From: Thiohalomonas denitrificans
Lineage (GTDB): Bacteria > Pseudomonadota > Gammaproteobacteria > Thiohalomonadales > Thiohalomonadaceae
Length of the DNA: 64,000 nucleotides
Direction of reading: 5' to 3'
Assembly: GCF_016841685.1 (NCBI RefSeq)
Contig: NZ_JAENYR010000001.1
Location: 4,591-68,590, forward strand
Position 1 is the first letter of the stretch. Each line of letters begins with the position of its first letter. The notes below the pieces were generated by a model. That model was given only the letters and a program-made list of their open reading frames with translations, did not search any database and was not told the origin of the DNA. A program made the position numbers and the translations under genes. Below are positions 23,629 through 35,283 of the stretch, in pieces.

Positions 23629-23813
23629 GGGAAAATCTCCAGGTTTTAAAGAACGTTACGCGCGTGCCCCGTAGACGACAGCATCGTCGCATCGGGTTAG
23701 CCGGACATTTTAACAGCCACGGGCAGAGAAGTTGAGTCTTTGATGAGGGCTGTCTCCAAAAAACTTGAGTAAAAGCGTTGACTTGTTCTTGCCAAACGGT
23801 AACTTCCTCGGCC

Positions 23814-24530
23814 ATGAAATTTCCCAAACTGCGTATTGTGATGGTCGGGACCAGCCACCCCGGAAATATCGGCGCGGCCGCCCGGGCCATGAAAAACATG
23901 GGAATCGGGCGACTCTATCTGGTTGAGCCCTGCGAATTCCCCAGTCCCGAAGCGAGCGCCCGTGCCTCCGGCGCGGACGATGTCCTGGCGAGCGCGACGC
24001 TCTGCGACGCCCTGGATGAAGCCTTGACCGGTTGCTCCCTGGTGTTCGGGGCCAGCGCCCGACTGCGAAATATCCCCTGGCCCCAGTTGGACCCTCGCCA
24101 GTGCGGCGAGAAGGCGGTAGCCCATCCGGGCGAGGTGGCGATTGTGTTCGGACGGGAGCACTCGGGGTTGAGCAATGAGGAGTTGGAGCGCTGCAATTAC
24201 CTGGTCCACATCCCGACCGACAGGGCGTTCAGTTCGCTGAACGTAGCGGCCGCCATTCAGGTCGTCAGCTACGAGGTGATGATGGCATCGGGCCCGGCTC
24301 CAGCGCAGGCTGCACAGCGGGATGAAGCCGCTTCGGCGGAGGATGTGGAGCGACTTTACCTTCATCTCCAGGAGACGTTGATCGAGCTGGACTTTCTCGA
24401 TCCGGATCACCCCCGCAAGCTCATGCGCCGTCTGCGGCGCCTGTTCAACCGGAGTTCCCTGGAAGCCACTGAGGTCAATATCCTCAGGGGCATCCTTACG
24501 GCGGCCCAGAAGGCGGCTCGCTCCGACTAG
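23814..24530 (+). CDS. trmJ: tRNA (cytidine/uridine-2'-O-)-methyltransferase TrmJ
   Basis: MVGTSHPGNIGAAARAMKNMG; IVFGREHSGLSNEEL. Confidence 0.93.
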   Translation: MKFPKLRIVMVGTSHPGNIGAAARAMKNMGIGRLYLVEPCEFPSPEASARASGADDVLASATLCDALDEALTGCSLVFGASARLRNIPWPQLDPRQCGEKAVAHPGEVAIVFGREHSGLSNEELERCNYLVHIPTDRAFSSLNVAAAIQVVSYEVMMASGPAPAQAAQRDEAASAEDVERLYLHLQETLIELDFLDPDHPRKLMRRLRRLFNRSSLEATEVNILRGILTAAQKAARSD

Positions 24531-24623
24531 CAGCCTGGGACGGCTTGAATTCCCCTGTTCCGCCCTCAAGTTGTATGCCAGAATATGGCCTATCAGAAAT
24601 GTCAGGAATTAAACGGTAACTGA

Positions 24624-25436
24624 ATGTTCAAAAGGCTGCGAGAGGATATCGATTGCGTCTTTGAGCGCGATCCGGCGGCCCGAAACGTCTTCGAGATCGT
24701 CACCACCTATCCAGGCATTCACGCCATCATCCTGCATCGGATGAGTCATACGCTGTGGAATCGCGGATGGAAATGGCTGGCACGAATGGTATCGGTGTTC
24801 TCCCGCTGGCTGACCGGAATCGAGATCCATCCCGGAGCCACTATCGGTCGCCGCTTCTTCATCGACCACGGGATGGGCGTGGTGATCGGCGAGACGGCGG
24901 TTATCGGTGATGACTGCACGCTTTATCACGGCGTCACCCTGGGCGGCACGAGTTGGGACAAGGGTAAGCGCCACCCCACTCTCGGCAATGACGTAGTGGT
25001 AGGCGCGGGGGCCAAAGTGCTGGGACCGATTACGGTCAAAGACGGCGGGCGCATCGGCTCCAATGCGGTGGTCGTCAAGGATGTTCCGGCGGGGGCGACC
25101 ATGGTCGGCATCCCTGGCCGGGTGGTGCAGCGCAAGCGCAGCGACAAGGACCATCAGCGCGCCGCCATCGCTAAAAAGATCGGCTTCGATGCCTACGGCA
25201 CTGCCGAGGATATGCCCGACCCGGTGGCCAACGCTATCGATTGCATGCTCGACCATATCCATGCCATGGACAGCAAAATGGACGAGATGTGCCAGGCGAT
25301 GCGCAGTATGGGTGCGGAACTCCCTGAAAAGGAGTTGCCGGAATTGAAGAGCTGCGAGATCGGGAACGGCAAAACCCAGGAGGAGAGTTCTGATGAGCGT
25401 GCCCGGGAGTCCAAAGAGGGCGAAATCAATAGTTGA
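24624..25436 (+). CDS. cysE: Serine O-acetyltransferase
   Basis: [43 protein letters not shown]. Confidence 0.95.
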   Translation: MFKRLREDIDCVFERDPAARNVFEIVTTYPGIHAIILHRMSHTLWNRGWKWLARMVSVFSRWLTGIEIHPGATIGRRFFIDHGMGVVIGETAVIGDDCTLYHGVTLGGTSWDKGKRHPTLGNDVVVGAGAKVLGPITVKDGGRIGSNAVVVKDVPAGATMVGIPGRVVQRKRSDKDHQRAAIAKKIGFDAYGTAEDMPDPVANAIDCMLDHIHAMDSKMDEMCQAMRSMGAELPEKELPELKSCEIGNGKTQEESSDERARESKEGEINS

Positions 25437-25461
25437 CTAAAATGCTAGGTATTGCTAATTT
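25429..25461 (+). promoter_or_regulatory. Predicted iscR promoter with IscR type-1-like site
   Basis: ATAGTTGACTAAAATGCTAGGTAT; TTGACT -17 nt- TAATTT; overlaps cysE stop. Confidence 0.65.
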
Positions 25462-25505
25462 AGGTGGCAATTGTCGTTAAACACGATATCTGGGGATCAA
25501 AGGTA

Positions 25506-25982
25506 ATGAGACTGACGACCAAAGGCCGCTACGCGGTGACCGCGATGCTGGATCTCGCACTGCACTACACCAACGGTCCGATTACGCTCGCGGACATTTC
25601 CAAGCGCCAGGGTATTTCGCTGTCCTACCTTGAACAGCTCTTTTCCCGACTGCGCAAAAACGGCCTCGTGGATAGTGCCCGCGGTCCAGGTGGCGGCTAT
25701 AAGCTCAGCCGTCCCGCCGGCGAAGTTTGCGTCGCCGACGTGATTACCGCCGTCGATGAAAAAGTCGACGCCATGCGCTGTGGCGGGAAGGGTGATTGTC
25801 AGGACGGCGGGTCGTGCCTTACCCATGAACTTTGGTGCGAGCTGAGTAACCAGATTTACGACTTCCTTAAAAGCATCACCCTGGGCGACCTGGTGGAGCG
25901 CAAGGAGGTCCGCAATGTGGCGGCCCGTCAGGACCGGCACTCGCAGATCATCGAAGAGAAGAAACAGCCTCAATATAACTAG
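25506..25982 (+). CDS. iscR: Fe-S cluster regulator IscR (Rrf2 family)
   Basis: [22 protein letters not shown]5-C-X5-C-like [13 protein letters not shown]. Confidence 0.94.
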   Translation: MRLTTKGRYAVTAMLDLALHYTNGPITLADISKRQGISLSYLEQLFSRLRKNGLVDSARGPGGGYKLSRPAGEVCVADVITAVDEKVDAMRCGGKGDCQDGGSCLTHELWCELSNQIYDFLKSITLGDLVERKEVRNVAARQDRHSQIIEEKKQPQYN

Positions 25983-25992
25983 GGATGATCCG

Positions 25993-27135
25993 GTGTCAGC
26001 CTATCTCGACCACAATGCCACGACCCCGCTGGATGAGCGGGTGCTCGAGGCGATGCTCCCGCACTTTCGGGACGGTTTTGGCAACGCTTCCAGCACGCAC
26101 GCTTTCGGGCGTTCGGCGCTCACCGCACTGGACACTGCTCGGGAGCAGTTGGCCGAGCTGGTCGGTGCGCATCCCTCCCAAGTGGTATTCACGAACGGCG
26201 GTACAGAGGCTAACAATGCGGCCCTTAAAGGAGCCGCGTTTCGCCGGGTGCCGGGTGGCATGGCCATCAGTGCGGTAGAACACGCCTCGGTGCGGGAACC
26301 GGTGGAGGCCTTGGCACGCCATGGCTGGCGGCACGAACGGCTGCCCGTGGACAGTGAGGGGCGCGTTGAAACGGAGGCGGTAAGCCGCAGCAGCGCAGCT
26401 ATCGTTTCGGTGATGTGGGCCAACAACGAGACCGGTGTCTTGCAGGACATTTCGGCGCTGGCCGAGGCTGCACGGGATCGGGGTGCATTGCTGCACACCG
26501 ATGCGGTGCAGGCCGCCGGCAAGGTGCCCATCGATTTTACCGCAGCGGGCGCACACCTGATGAGCGTGTCCGCCCACAAGCTCTACGGTCCGAAGGGTAT
26601 CGGCGCACTGATCGTGGATAAGGCGGTCGATATCGAGCCGCTCGTGCATGGTGGTGGTCAGGAACGAGGTCGTCGGGGCGGGACCGAGAATGTTGCCGCG
26701 ATTGCCGGTTTTGGGAAGGCCGCCGAATTGGCTCGCAGCGAGCTGCAGAGCCGCTCTTCCCTATTGGAACAGTTGAGAGAGCGGTTCGAGGCCGGATTGA
26801 GTGAGCGGATGCCCGAAGCGATGGTTTTCGGAGCGGGCGCGAAACGTCTGCCGAATACCAGCTTTTTTGCACTCCCCGGCATTGAGGGCGGCACGCTGGC
26901 GTTGGCGCTCGATCGCCAGGGGCTGGCGCTCTCCAGCGGTTCGGCCTGCGGCAGCCGGCATGATGAACCGAGCCCGGTGTTGGGGGCCATGGCGGTACCT
27001 TCGGATTTGGCAAGTTGCGCGGTGCGGGCGAGTTTCGGCATCGGTAATACGGAAGCGGATGTGGACGCCCTGGTGGGCGCGTTGGCAGCGGAAGCTGCGC
27101 TGTTGCGGAAGATGGCAGGCAGCGCCTGGGCATGA
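25993..27135 (+). CDS. NifS-like cysteine desulfurase, GTG start inferred
   Basis: YLDHNATTPLDERVLEAM; SAHKLYGPKGIGAL; SSGSACGSRHDEPS. Confidence 0.9.
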   Translation: MSAYLDHNATTPLDERVLEAMLPHFRDGFGNASSTHAFGRSALTALDTAREQLAELVGAHPSQVVFTNGGTEANNAALKGAAFRRVPGGMAISAVEHASVREPVEALARHGWRHERLPVDSEGRVETEAVSRSSAAIVSVMWANNETGVLQDISALAEAARDRGALLHTDAVQAAGKVPIDFTAAGAHLMSVSAHKLYGPKGIGALIVDKAVDIEPLVHGGGQERGRRGGTENVAAIAGFGKAAELARSELQSRSSLLEQLRERFEAGLSERMPEAMVFGAGAKRLPNTSFFALPGIEGGTLALALDRQGLALSSGSACGSRHDEPSPVLGAMAVPSDLASCAVRASFGIGNTEADVDALVGALAAEAALLRKMAGSAWA

Positions 27136-27149
27136 GCAAACCGTAATGA

Positions 27150-27273
27150 ACTCACCGCAAGGCGCCAAGGGTTCAGGGGCGTAGAAGGTAGGCTGCTAGC
27201 CGCGGTTTGATGGCAGAGGCTACAGATTAACGGTGTACTGGTTGCTTTGCGCTCTTTGCGTCTTAGCGGTGAA
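27150..27273. repeat. Intergenic inverted-repeat element copy B
   Basis: actcaccgcaaggcgccaaggg ... gctttgcgctctttgcgtcttagcggtgaat. Confidence 0.65.
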
Positions 27274-27303
27274 TCATCCGGTTAACTTCGGAGTCGACAG
27301 AAC

Positions 27304-28521
27304 ATGAGCAAACCGATTTATTTCGACTATTCGGCCACCACCCCGGTGGATCCGCGTGTCGCCGACCAGATGTGCAAATACCTGCGGCCCGAAGATAGCC
27401 TCTTCGGCAATCCGGCCTCCCGCTCGCACAAATACGGCTGGGATGCCGAAGAGGCCGTTGAAAAGGCTCGTCGGGATGTGGCGGCACTGCTTAACTGCGA
27501 TCCCAAGGAGATCGTCTGGACCTCCGGTGCGACGGAGTCCGACAACCTGGCGTTGAAAGGTGCGGCACACTTTTATGCCAAGAAGGGCAAGCACATCATC
27601 ACCTCCAAGACCGAGCATAAGGCGGTGCTGGACACCTGCCGGCAGCTCGAAAGGGAAGGTTTCGAGGTCACCTACCTGGATCCCCAGTCGAACGGTCTGA
27701 TCTCGTTGAAGAGTCTCGAAGAGGCCATCCGGGACGACACCATCCTGGTCTCGATCATGCACGTCAACAACGAGATCGGCGTTATTCAGGACATCGCCGC
27801 CATCGGCGAGTTGATGCGGGAACGGAAGATCCTGTTCCACGTCGACGCGGCCCAGAGCGCCGGCAAGGTGCCTATCGATCTCAAGGCCATGAAGGTCGAC
27901 CTGATGTCCTTCTCGGCCCACAAGGTTTACGGCCCCAAGGGGATGGGTGCGCTCTACGTACGCCGCAAGCCGCGTGTGCGCCTCGAGGCGCAGATGCATG
28001 GCGGCGGCCACGAGCGCGGCATGCGTTCGGGGACACTGCCCACCCACCAGATCGTCGGCATGGGCGAGGCGTTTCGCCTGGCTCGCGAGGAGATGGAGAG
28101 CGAAAACCAGCGGATCCGTGCGCTGCGCGATCGGTTGCTCAAGGGCATCGAGGATATCGAAGAGGTCTTTGTTAACGGTGACTTGGAGCACCGGGTTCCG
28201 CATAACCTGAACATCAGTTTCGCCTATGTTGAAGGCGAGTCGCTGATGATGGCGCTATCGGACCTGGCGGTCTCAAGCGGTTCGGCCTGCACCTCGTCCA
28301 GCCTGGAACCTTCCTACGTGCTGCGCGCATTGGGACGCTCCGATGAACTGGCCCACAGCTCCCTTCGGTTCAGTTTCGGCCGCTTCACCACAGAGGCTGA
28401 AATCGATCGGGCTATCGAAATGATCCACGGCAAAATCGCCAAATTGCGCGCGCTGTCGCCGTTGTGGGAGATGTACAAGGAAGGTATTGATCTCGATTCG
28501 GTGCAGTGGAGTGCTCATTGA
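27304..28521 (+). CDS. iscS: Cysteine desulfurase IscS
   Basis: [42 protein letters not shown]. Confidence 0.97.
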   Translation: MSKPIYFDYSATTPVDPRVADQMCKYLRPEDSLFGNPASRSHKYGWDAEEAVEKARRDVAALLNCDPKEIVWTSGATESDNLALKGAAHFYAKKGKHIITSKTEHKAVLDTCRQLEREGFEVTYLDPQSNGLISLKSLEEAIRDDTILVSIMHVNNEIGVIQDIAAIGELMRERKILFHVDAAQSAGKVPIDLKAMKVDLMSFSAHKVYGPKGMGALYVRRKPRVRLEAQMHGGGHERGMRSGTLPTHQIVGMGEAFRLAREEMESENQRIRALRDRLLKGIEDIEEVFVNGDLEHRVPHNLNISFAYVEGESLMMALSDLAVSSGSACTSSSLEPSYVLRALGRSDELAHSSLRFSFGRFTTEAEIDRAIEMIHGKIAKLRALSPLWEMYKEGIDLDSVQWSAH

Positions 28522-28558
28522 TTTACCATTACCCGCCCTCACCAGAGAGGTACAGACG

Positions 28559-28990
28559 ATGGCATATAGCGACAAGGTAATTGACCATTACGAGAATCCA
28601 CGCAACGTGGGTTCGTTCGAAAAGGACGAAACCGAAGTGGGCACCGGAATGGTAGGCGCACCCGCTTGCGGCGATGTCATGCGTCTGCAGATCAAGGTGA
28701 ACGACGAAGGCGTGATCGAAGACGCCTGTTTCAAGACCTACGGCTGCGGTTCGGCCATCGCCTCCAGCTCACTTGTGACCGAATGGGTGAAGGGTAAATC
28801 CCTGGCGGATGCCCTGACCATTAAAAACAAGGATATCGCTGAAGAGTTGGCCCTGCCACCGGTGAAAATTCACTGTTCGGTTCTGGCTGAGGATGCCATT
28901 CGGGCGGCGATCGACGATTACAAGTCGAAGCGCGGTGAAAAGCCCGGAGCGGACGCATCGAAGGCCGGCGCCGAAGCCAAGAGTGCTTAA
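28559..28990 (+). CDS. iscU: Fe-S scaffold IscU, extended C-terminus
   Basis: MAYSDKVIDHYENPRNVGSF; KTYGCGSAIASSS. Confidence 0.96.
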   Translation: MAYSDKVIDHYENPRNVGSFEKDETEVGTGMVGAPACGDVMRLQIKVNDEGVIEDACFKTYGCGSAIASSSLVTEWVKGKSLADALTIKNKDIAEELALPPVKIHCSVLAEDAIRAAIDDYKSKRGEKPGADASKAGAEAKSA

Positions 28991-29002
28991 GAGGCTATTG
29001 AG

Positions 29003-29326
29003 ATGGGAATTACCATGACCGAGGCCGCGGCGGAGCGGGTCAAGACGTTCCTCGCAAATCGTGGCAAGGGCATTGGCCTGAGGCTTGGGGTGAAAACCTC
29101 CGGCTGCTCGGGCATGGCCTATGTGATCGAATTCGCCGATGTCGTCGACGATGACGATGAGATCTTCGAAGGGTATGGGGTGAAGGTGATCGTCGACAAG
29201 AAAAGTCTTGTCTACCTCGACGGCACTGAACTCGACTTTGCCAGAGAGGGACTGAACGAAGGATTTCAGTTCAATAACCCCAATGTGAAGGACGCCTGCG
29301 GCTGCGGCGAAAGCTTCAACATCTAA
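29003..29326 (+). CDS. iscA: Iron-sulfur assembly protein IscA
   Basis: [28 protein letters not shown]. Confidence 0.96.
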   Translation: MGITMTEAAAERVKTFLANRGKGIGLRLGVKTSGCSGMAYVIEFADVVDDDDEIFEGYGVKVIVDKKSLVYLDGTELDFAREGLNEGFQFNNPNVKDACGCGESFNI

Positions 29327-29337
29327 AGTTGACTCCA

Positions 29338-29883
29338 ATGCAGACGAACCTCTCCAAAAACTACTTCGAGCTGTTCGACCTGCCCGTGAACTTTCAGGTG
29401 GATACCGAGGCGCTCGCACTTCGCTATCGGGAGCTGCAACGCACGACCCATCCGGATCGTTTCGCCAATGCCTCTGAACAGGAGCGGCGACTGGCGATAC
29501 AGCAGGCCGCTCATGTGAATGAAGCCTATCGGACGCTGAAAGACCCCATGGCTCGGGCTCGCTATCTGCTCGAGCTGCGGGGCGCCCCGATTGATGAAAC
29601 CGACACGTCGATGGACCCGGGCTTCCTCATGGAACAGATGGAGTTGCGGGAGTCACTGGAAGCTGTCCGCGGCAGTGACGAACCGTTTGACACGCTGGAA
29701 CGTATCCGTAGCGATATCGAACAAAGGGAACGGGCCCTGGTCGAAGACCTGGGGGTCGCCCTTGGCCATGGCGAAGGCGATGTCCTTGAGAGGGCCAAGG
29801 ATTCTGTCCGCAAACTCCAGTTCATGCGTCGACTCCTCAGTGAAACCGAGGAGCTCGAAGAGGCGCTGACTCACGAGCTCTGA
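29338..29883 (+). CDS. hscB: Fe-S co-chaperone HscB
   Basis: J-domain NYFELFDLPVNFQVD; RTTHPDRFANASEQERRLA. Confidence 0.95.
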   Translation: MQTNLSKNYFELFDLPVNFQVDTEALALRYRELQRTTHPDRFANASEQERRLAIQQAAHVNEAYRTLKDPMARARYLLELRGAPIDETDTSMDPGFLMEQMELRESLEAVRGSDEPFDTLERIRSDIEQRERALVEDLGVALGHGEGDVLERAKDSVRKLQFMRRLLSETEELEEALTHEL

Positions 29884-29898
29884 AACGACCGAGTACAT

Positions 29899-31779
29899 AT
29901 GGCACTACTGCAGATCAGTGAACCCGGACAATCCGACGCCCCTCACCAACACCGGTTGGCGGCGGGCATTGATCTGGGCACCACCAATTCCCTGGTGGCG
30001 ACCGTACGTTCCGGCATGGCCGAGACCCTGCCGGATGAACAGGGCAATCATCTATTGCCTTCCGTAGTACGTTACCTGGAGGGTGGCGAAACCGTAGTGG
30101 GAGAGGTCGCCAAGGGACAGGCCGCGCTCGATCCGCTCAATACCGTAGCCTCGGTAAAGCGCTTCATGGGGCGAGGCGTTGCGGATGTGAAGAGCCTGGG
30201 GTCACGTCTGCCCTATGAGTTCGTGGAGAGCGAAGCCTCTGCCATGCCACGCCTGCGAACCGCGGGTGGCGATGTGAGTCCGGTGGAGGTCTCCGCGCAG
30301 ATCCTGAAGACGCTGCGCGAACGGGCGGAAAAGTCCCTGGGGGGCGACCTGACCGGGGTGGTGATTACCGTCCCCGCCTACTTTGATGACGCCCAGCGTC
30401 AGGCCTCCAAGGATGCCGCGAAGTTGGCGGGTCTCAATGTGCTGCGGCTGCTGAGTGAGCCGACCGCCGCCGCGGTCGCGTATGGCCTGGACCGCGGCTC
30501 GGAAGGGGTTATCGGCGTCTATGACCTGGGCGGCGGCACCTTTGATATCTCCATTTTGCGGCTCAACAAAGGCGTTTTCGAAGTCCTGGCCACCGCCGGT
30601 GACTCCGCTCTGGGCGGGGACGACATGGATCGGCTGGTTGCGGAATGGATCATGAAACAGGCCGGCATTGCCGATGACGCCGATCACAAGCAGCTGCGCC
30701 GCCTGATGCGCGATGCGTGCGCCGCCAAGGAAACGCTGACCCAAAACGAAACGGCCGGGATCAGGCTGGAGCTTGCGGACGGCACCCACTGGGAAGGACA
30801 ACTGGACCGCGGGCAGTTCAACAAGATCATCGATCCGCTGGTCCGTAAGACCCTGGCCCCATGCCGTCGCGCACTGCGTGATGCAGGTGTCGGACCCGAA
30901 GAGATTAAAGGTGTGGTCATGGTCGGCGGCTCCACCCGCGTGCCGCGTGTGCGTGAAAAGGTCGGCGAATTCTTCAATACCGAGCCCTTGGTGGACATCG
31001 ACCCGGACCGGGTCGTTGCGATCGGGGCCGCAATGCAGGCCGATGTGCTCGCCGGCAACAAGCCGGATGATGAAATGCTGTTGCTCGACGTCACACCGCT
31101 TTCGCTGGGCCTGGAAACCATGGGCGGCTTGGTAGAGAAGGTCATCCCGCGGAACACCACGATTCCCGTGGCTCGCGCCCAGGACTTTACTACCTACAAG
31201 GATGGTCAGACCGCCATGGCGGTTCACGTGGTGCAGGGGGAGCGTGAACTGGTTTCCGACTGCCGTTCCCTGGCCCGCTTTGAGCTTCGGGGGATTCCGC
31301 CGCTGGCGGCGGGAGCGGCCCGTATTCGCGTCACCTTTCAGGTGGACGCCGACGGTCTGCTTTCGGTCACGGCCCGGGAGCAGACCACCGGACTGGAATC
31401 GAGCATACAGGTGAAGCCGTCGTACGGCCTGACCGACTCGGAAATCGAAGAGATGCTGCGTGATTCCATGGACCACGCCCGTGAGGATATGGATGCCCGT
31501 AACCTGCGCGAACAGCAGGTGGAGGCGGAGCGTATCCTCGAGGCGCTGGAGCACGCCCTAGAGGTGGACGGTGAACGCCTGCTCTCCAGCGGGGAGCGTG
31601 AGGCTCTGGAGCGGAGCATGGACGTCGTTCGGGAGACCATCGGTGAAAACGATTATTCTCTGCTCAAACGCCGGACCGACGAGCTTAACCGACTTTCCGT
31701 GGAGTTCGCCGCCCGCCGGATGAACGCCTCAATCCAGGAGGCGCTGTCCGGTCAGAGCGTGGACGAGTTCGAGAAGTAG
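29899..31779 (+). CDS. hscA: Fe-S chaperone HscA (Hsp70)
   Basis: [35 protein letters not shown]. Confidence 0.96.
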   Translation: MALLQISEPGQSDAPHQHRLAAGIDLGTTNSLVATVRSGMAETLPDEQGNHLLPSVVRYLEGGETVVGEVAKGQAALDPLNTVASVKRFMGRGVADVKSLGSRLPYEFVESEASAMPRLRTAGGDVSPVEVSAQILKTLRERAEKSLGGDLTGVVITVPAYFDDAQRQASKDAAKLAGLNVLRLLSEPTAAAVAYGLDRGSEGVIGVYDLGGGTFDISILRLNKGVFEVLATAGDSALGGDDMDRLVAEWIMKQAGIADDADHKQLRRLMRDACAAKETLTQNETAGIRLELADGTHWEGQLDRGQFNKIIDPLVRKTLAPCRRALRDAGVGPEEIKGVVMVGGSTRVPRVREKVGEFFNTEPLVDIDPDRVVAIGAAMQADVLAGNKPDDEMLLLDVTPLSLGLETMGGLVEKVIPRNTTIPVARAQDFTTYKDGQTAMAVHVVQGERELVSDCRSLARFELRGIPPLAAGAARIRVTFQVDADGLLSVTAREQTTGLESSIQVKPSYGLTDSEIEEMLRDSMDHAREDMDARNLREQQVEAERILEALEHALEVDGERLLSSGEREALERSMDVVRETIGENDYSLLKRRTDELNRLSVEFAARRMNASIQEALSGQSVDEFEK

Positions 31780-31793
31780 AGCCGTTTATTTTC

Positions 31794-32020
31794 TTAACCG
31801 CAAAGGCGCAAAGAGCGCAAAGGAAAGCCATAAAGTACACAGAGCGGGCGTGCACTGCCCCTCAAGCGCCTCAATGCAAATTGCGAGCCCGCCCCAGGCA
31901 CGGGAATTGCGGCGCGGGTTTATGCGCCGCATGGGGTTGTGCCGCTCTTTCAACGGCAGCACCTCTGTTTCCCGATGCTTTGTCCGCAGTTCTTGGCGTC
32001 CTTTGCGTCTTTGCGGTGAG
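31794..32020. repeat. Intergenic inverted-repeat element copy C
   Basis: aaccgcaaaggcgcaaagagcgcaaagg ... ttggcgtcctttgcgtctttgcggtgag. Confidence 0.75.
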
Positions 32021-32041
32021 ATCCTTAGTAGGAGTTTGAGA

Positions 32042-32380
32042 ATGCCCCAGATCATCGTTTTGCCCCACGAAGAACTCTGCCCCGAAGGCGCGATGTTTGA
32101 AGCCGAGCCCGGTACCGTGCTGATCGAAGCGGCTCTGGCCAACGGTATCGAGATCGAGCATGCGTGCGAGAAATCCTGCGCCTGCACCACTTGTCATATC
32201 GTCGTCCGCGAAGGATTCGAGTCGCTGAATGAGGCGGAAGAATCCGAAGAAGACATGCTCGACAAGGCCTGGGGTCTCGAACCGGAGTCGCGTCTTTCCT
32301 GTCAGGCGGTCGTGGGCGAGGAAGACCTGACCGTGGAGATCCCGAAATACACCATCAATATGGTGTCGGAAAGCAACTGA
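32042..32380 (+). CDS. fdx: ISC-system 2Fe-2S ferredoxin
   Basis: MPQIIVLPHEELCPEG; CEKSCACTTCHIVV; RLSCQAVV. Confidence 0.95.
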   Translation: MPQIIVLPHEELCPEGAMFEAEPGTVLIEAALANGIEIEHACEKSCACTTCHIVVREGFESLNEAEESEEDMLDKAWGLEPESRLSCQAVVGEEDLTVEIPKYTINMVSESN

Positions 32381-32391
32381 CCGAACAGCCG

Positions 32392-32515
32392 TAAACCACG
32401 GGGGACACGGGGGCGCTGATTTTTCAGGAAAACCGGGGGTCTTGGCGAACCGGTAATGACGTTCACGTTCCTGCAAAGCAGTCCCTGTGCTCCCCGTGTT
32501 CCCCGTGGTCAACTC
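32392..32515. repeat. Intergenic inverted-repeat element copy F
   Basis: taaaccacgggggacacggggg ... gtccctgtgctccccgtgttccccgtggtc. Confidence 0.75.
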
Positions 32516-32536
32516 ACCAAAACCAGGAGCCCGACG

Positions 32537-32737
32537 ATGGGACTGAGATGGACGGACGTGCAGGATATCGCCATTGAGCTGGATGAAACCCATCCGGACG
32601 TCGACCCCCAATACGTACGGTTTACCGATCTGCACCAGTGGGTATGTGGCATCGACGGGTTCGAGGACGATCCGGAAAGCTCCAGCGAGGGAATCCTCGA
32701 GGCCATCCAGATGGCGTGGATTGATGAACGGGACTGA
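32537..32737 (+). CDS. iscX: Fe-S assembly protein IscX
   Basis: MGLRWTDVQDIAIELDETHPDVDPQYVRFTDLHQWV. Confidence 0.95.
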   Translation: MGLRWTDVQDIAIELDETHPDVDPQYVRFTDLHQWVCGIDGFEDDPESSSEGILEAIQMAWIDERD

Positions 32738-32741
32738 CGAA

Positions 32742-32835
32742 AGAACCACGGGGAGCACAGGGAGAATGCATTCGGTATTTGCAGTTCCCCGTGCTCCCCG
32801 TGCTCCCCGTGCTCCCCGTGTTCCCCGTGGTTGAA
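32742..32835. repeat. Intergenic inverted-repeat element copy G with 9-bp unit expansion
   Basis: aagaaccacggggagcacagggag ... (ccccgtgct)n ccccgtgttccccgtggttg. Confidence 0.75.
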
Positions 32836-32955
32836 GATCTGTGCTGGAACGCCCCCCTAAGCCCGCGTATAATCGCGGGTTTAGCGTATTAGGGGACAGG
32901 TAGGAAACTTTCCCGCCTCTGGGGCCCACCAATACAAATGACGGAGATTTTCCCT

Positions 32956-33387
32956 ATGGCAGTTGAGCGCACTCTTTCCATCATCAAGCCGGATGCGGTA
33001 GCAAAAAACGTTATCGGTGATATCTACAGCCGTTTCGAAAAAGCAGGCCTGAGTATTGTGGCCGCCAAGATGCTGCAGCTGAGCCGAGAGCAGGCCGAAG
33101 GCTTTTATGCAGTCCACAAGGAGCGCCCGTTTTTCAAAGATTTGGTGGACTTCATGATGTCCGGTCCGGTGATGGTGCAGGTGCTCAAGGGTGAAAATGC
33201 CATAGCCAAAAACCGTGAAGTCATGGGTGCCACAAACCCCAAGGAAGCCGCACCGGGCACCATTCGGGCCGATTTCGCCTCCAGCATCGACGCCAATGCA
33301 GTGCATGGTTCCGATGCCCCGGAGACGGCCAAGCAGGAAATCGAATTCTTTTTCAAGCCCGAGGAAATCTGCCCGCGCAGCCGTTGA
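32956..33387 (+). CDS. ndk: Nucleoside diphosphate kinase
   Basis: [43 protein letters not shown]. Confidence 0.97.
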   Translation: MAVERTLSIIKPDAVAKNVIGDIYSRFEKAGLSIVAAKMLQLSREQAEGFYAVHKERPFFKDLVDFMMSGPVMVQVLKGENAIAKNREVMGATNPKEAAPGTIRADFASSIDANAVHGSDAPETAKQEIEFFFKPEEICPRSR

Positions 33388-33424
33388 AAGCGCGTGGCCG
33401 ATTCCCTTCGTGAGGCGGAGGGTT

Positions 33425-34540
33425 ATGGCCGATAGCCGTGACAAAAAGCAGAACCTCGTCGGGATGCCGCGACCGGAGCTGGAGGCCTTCTTCACCGAAA
33501 TGGGGGAGAAGGCCTTCCGCGCTTCTCAGGTGATGAAATGGATCTACCACCGGGGGGTGGATCATTTCGATGACATGAGCAACGTGGGAAAGGCATTACG
33601 CACCCGGCTGAGGGAGCGCGCCGGGATCCGTTTGCCTGAAATCAGCCTCGATCAGCCTTCCCGCGACGGCACCCGTAAATGGGTGCTGCGTCTGGAGGAT
33701 GACAATCATGTCGAGATGGTTTTTATCCCTGAAGGGGAGCGCGGCACGCTCTGTGTCTCTTCACAGGTGGGCTGCACGCTCGCCTGCAGCTTCTGCTCGA
33801 CCGCCCGTCAGGGTTTCAACCGTAACCTGAGCTCTGCCGAGATTATTGGACAGGTGGTGGTGGCGGCCCGTGCATTGGGCTTGCCCGAAAACAAGGGTGA
33901 ACGGGTGCTGACCAACATCGTACTGATGGGCATGGGCGAGCCGCTGATGAACTTCGATGAGGTGGTGGCATCCATGGAGCTGATGCAGGACGACCTCGCA
34001 TTCGGGGTCTCCAAGCGACGGATTACCATCAGCACCGCCGGCGTGGTGCCGCGGATTGAGCGGTTGCGGGAGGTCAGCGACGTCAGCCTGGCCGTTTCCC
34101 TGCATGCTCCGGAGGACGCCCTGCGCGATGAGCTGGTGCCCATCAATCGTAAATACCCGATTGCGGAGCTGATGGCCGCCTGCCGACACTATGTAGAAGG
34201 GAAGCCCCACCGGCGCGTGACCTTTGAATATGTCATGCTGGAGGGCGTGAACGATTCCCCCGAGCATGCCCGGAAGTTGGCACGTCTGCTGCGCACGGTG
34301 CCATCGAAATTGAACCTGATTCCCTTCAATGCTTTTCCGGGGGCCCCCTATCGCTGCTCAAGCCAGGAAAGTATCGATCGGTTCCGCGACATCATTATGG
34401 CGGCGGGTATCATCACAGTGACGCGCAAGACGCGTGGCGAAGATATCGACGCCGCCTGCGGTCAGTTGGTGGGGAAGGTTCTGGATCGGACCCGCCGCAG
34501 TGAACGCCATATTAACTTTCGAGGAGATATTGCTTCATGA
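33425..34540 (+). CDS. rlmN: 23S rRNA (A2503-C2)-methyltransferase RlmN
   Basis: [38 protein letters not shown]. Confidence 0.96.
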   Translation: MADSRDKKQNLVGMPRPELEAFFTEMGEKAFRASQVMKWIYHRGVDHFDDMSNVGKALRTRLRERAGIRLPEISLDQPSRDGTRKWVLRLEDDNHVEMVFIPEGERGTLCVSSQVGCTLACSFCSTARQGFNRNLSSAEIIGQVVVAARALGLPENKGERVLTNIVLMGMGEPLMNFDEVVASMELMQDDLAFGVSKRRITISTAGVVPRIERLREVSDVSLAVSLHAPEDALRDELVPINRKYPIAELMAACRHYVEGKPHRRVTFEYVMLEGVNDSPEHARKLARLLRTVPSKLNLIPFNAFPGAPYRCSSQESIDRFRDIIMAAGIITVTRKTRGEDIDAACGQLVGKVLDRTRRSERHINFRGDIAS

Positions 34541-35283
34541 GACGAGTCGCTGCCATCCTGATGCTGGGAGTAGGCCTCGCGCTGGTGGGCTGTGCCGGTA
34601 ATCCGACACGGAACGCTGAAAAAAGCGCTGATGTGAACGCCCAGATGGGGTTGCGTTACATGCAGCAGGGCAACAACGAACGCGCGATGGATAAGCTCAC
34701 GCGCGCCCTTTCTTTTGACCGTAGGCATGGTGAGGCAAACCATTATCTGGCAATCCTCTACCAGCGGCTGGATCGGCCCGATGATGCCGAGGGACATTTT
34801 CGCGATGCCATCCGCGCCTTGCCGGACGATTCGTCGCTTCTGAATAACTTCGGGGCTTTTCTGTGTGGTTCGGGCCGGTATGATGAAGGGGAAAAGTTCC
34901 TCCTGAAGGTTCTGGAGGATCCTGTTTACCCGCAGCGCGGCGCCGTTCATGAGAACCTCGGGCTATGCATGACGCGTAAGGGTGACTTGGAAAAGGCTGA
35001 AAGCCACCTGCGCAAAGCCCTTTCGCAGAACCCGAAATTGCACAAGTCCCTGTTCGGAATGGCCGATCTGAATTATCAGAGCGGCAACTACCTATCGGCA
35101 CGTGCCTATTTTCAACGCTATCTCGAGGTGGCCCGATATACTCCCAATTCGCTGTGGCTGGGCATCAGGATCGAAAGGAAGTTAGGTGACCGGGATGCCC
35201 TTTCCAGCTATGAAATGCATCTGAAGAATCGGTTTCCCGATTCCGAGCAGGCACGTCTTCTCCAAGAGTCGGAGCAAAAATGA
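34537..35283 (+). CDS. pilW: Type IV pilus biogenesis/stability TPR lipoprotein
   Basis: Lipoprotein signal with lipobox Cys (LVGCAGN); TPR repeats; rlmN-pilW-rodZ synteny. Confidence 0.9.
   Translation: MRRVAAILMLGVGLALVGCAGNPTRNAEKSADVNAQMGLRYMQQGNNERAMDKLTRALSFDRRHGEANHYLAILYQRLDRPDDAEGHFRDAIRALPDDSSLLNNFGAFLCGSGRYDEGEKFLLKVLEDPVYPQRGAVHENLGLCMTRKGDLEKAESHLRKALSQNPKLHKSLFGMADLNYQSGNYLSARAYFQRYLEVARYTPNSLWLGIRIERKLGDRDALSSYEMHLKNRFPDSEQARLLQESEQK

Noticed and set aside
30202-31554. Minus-strand 450-aa ORF
   Set aside because: Antisense to hscA.
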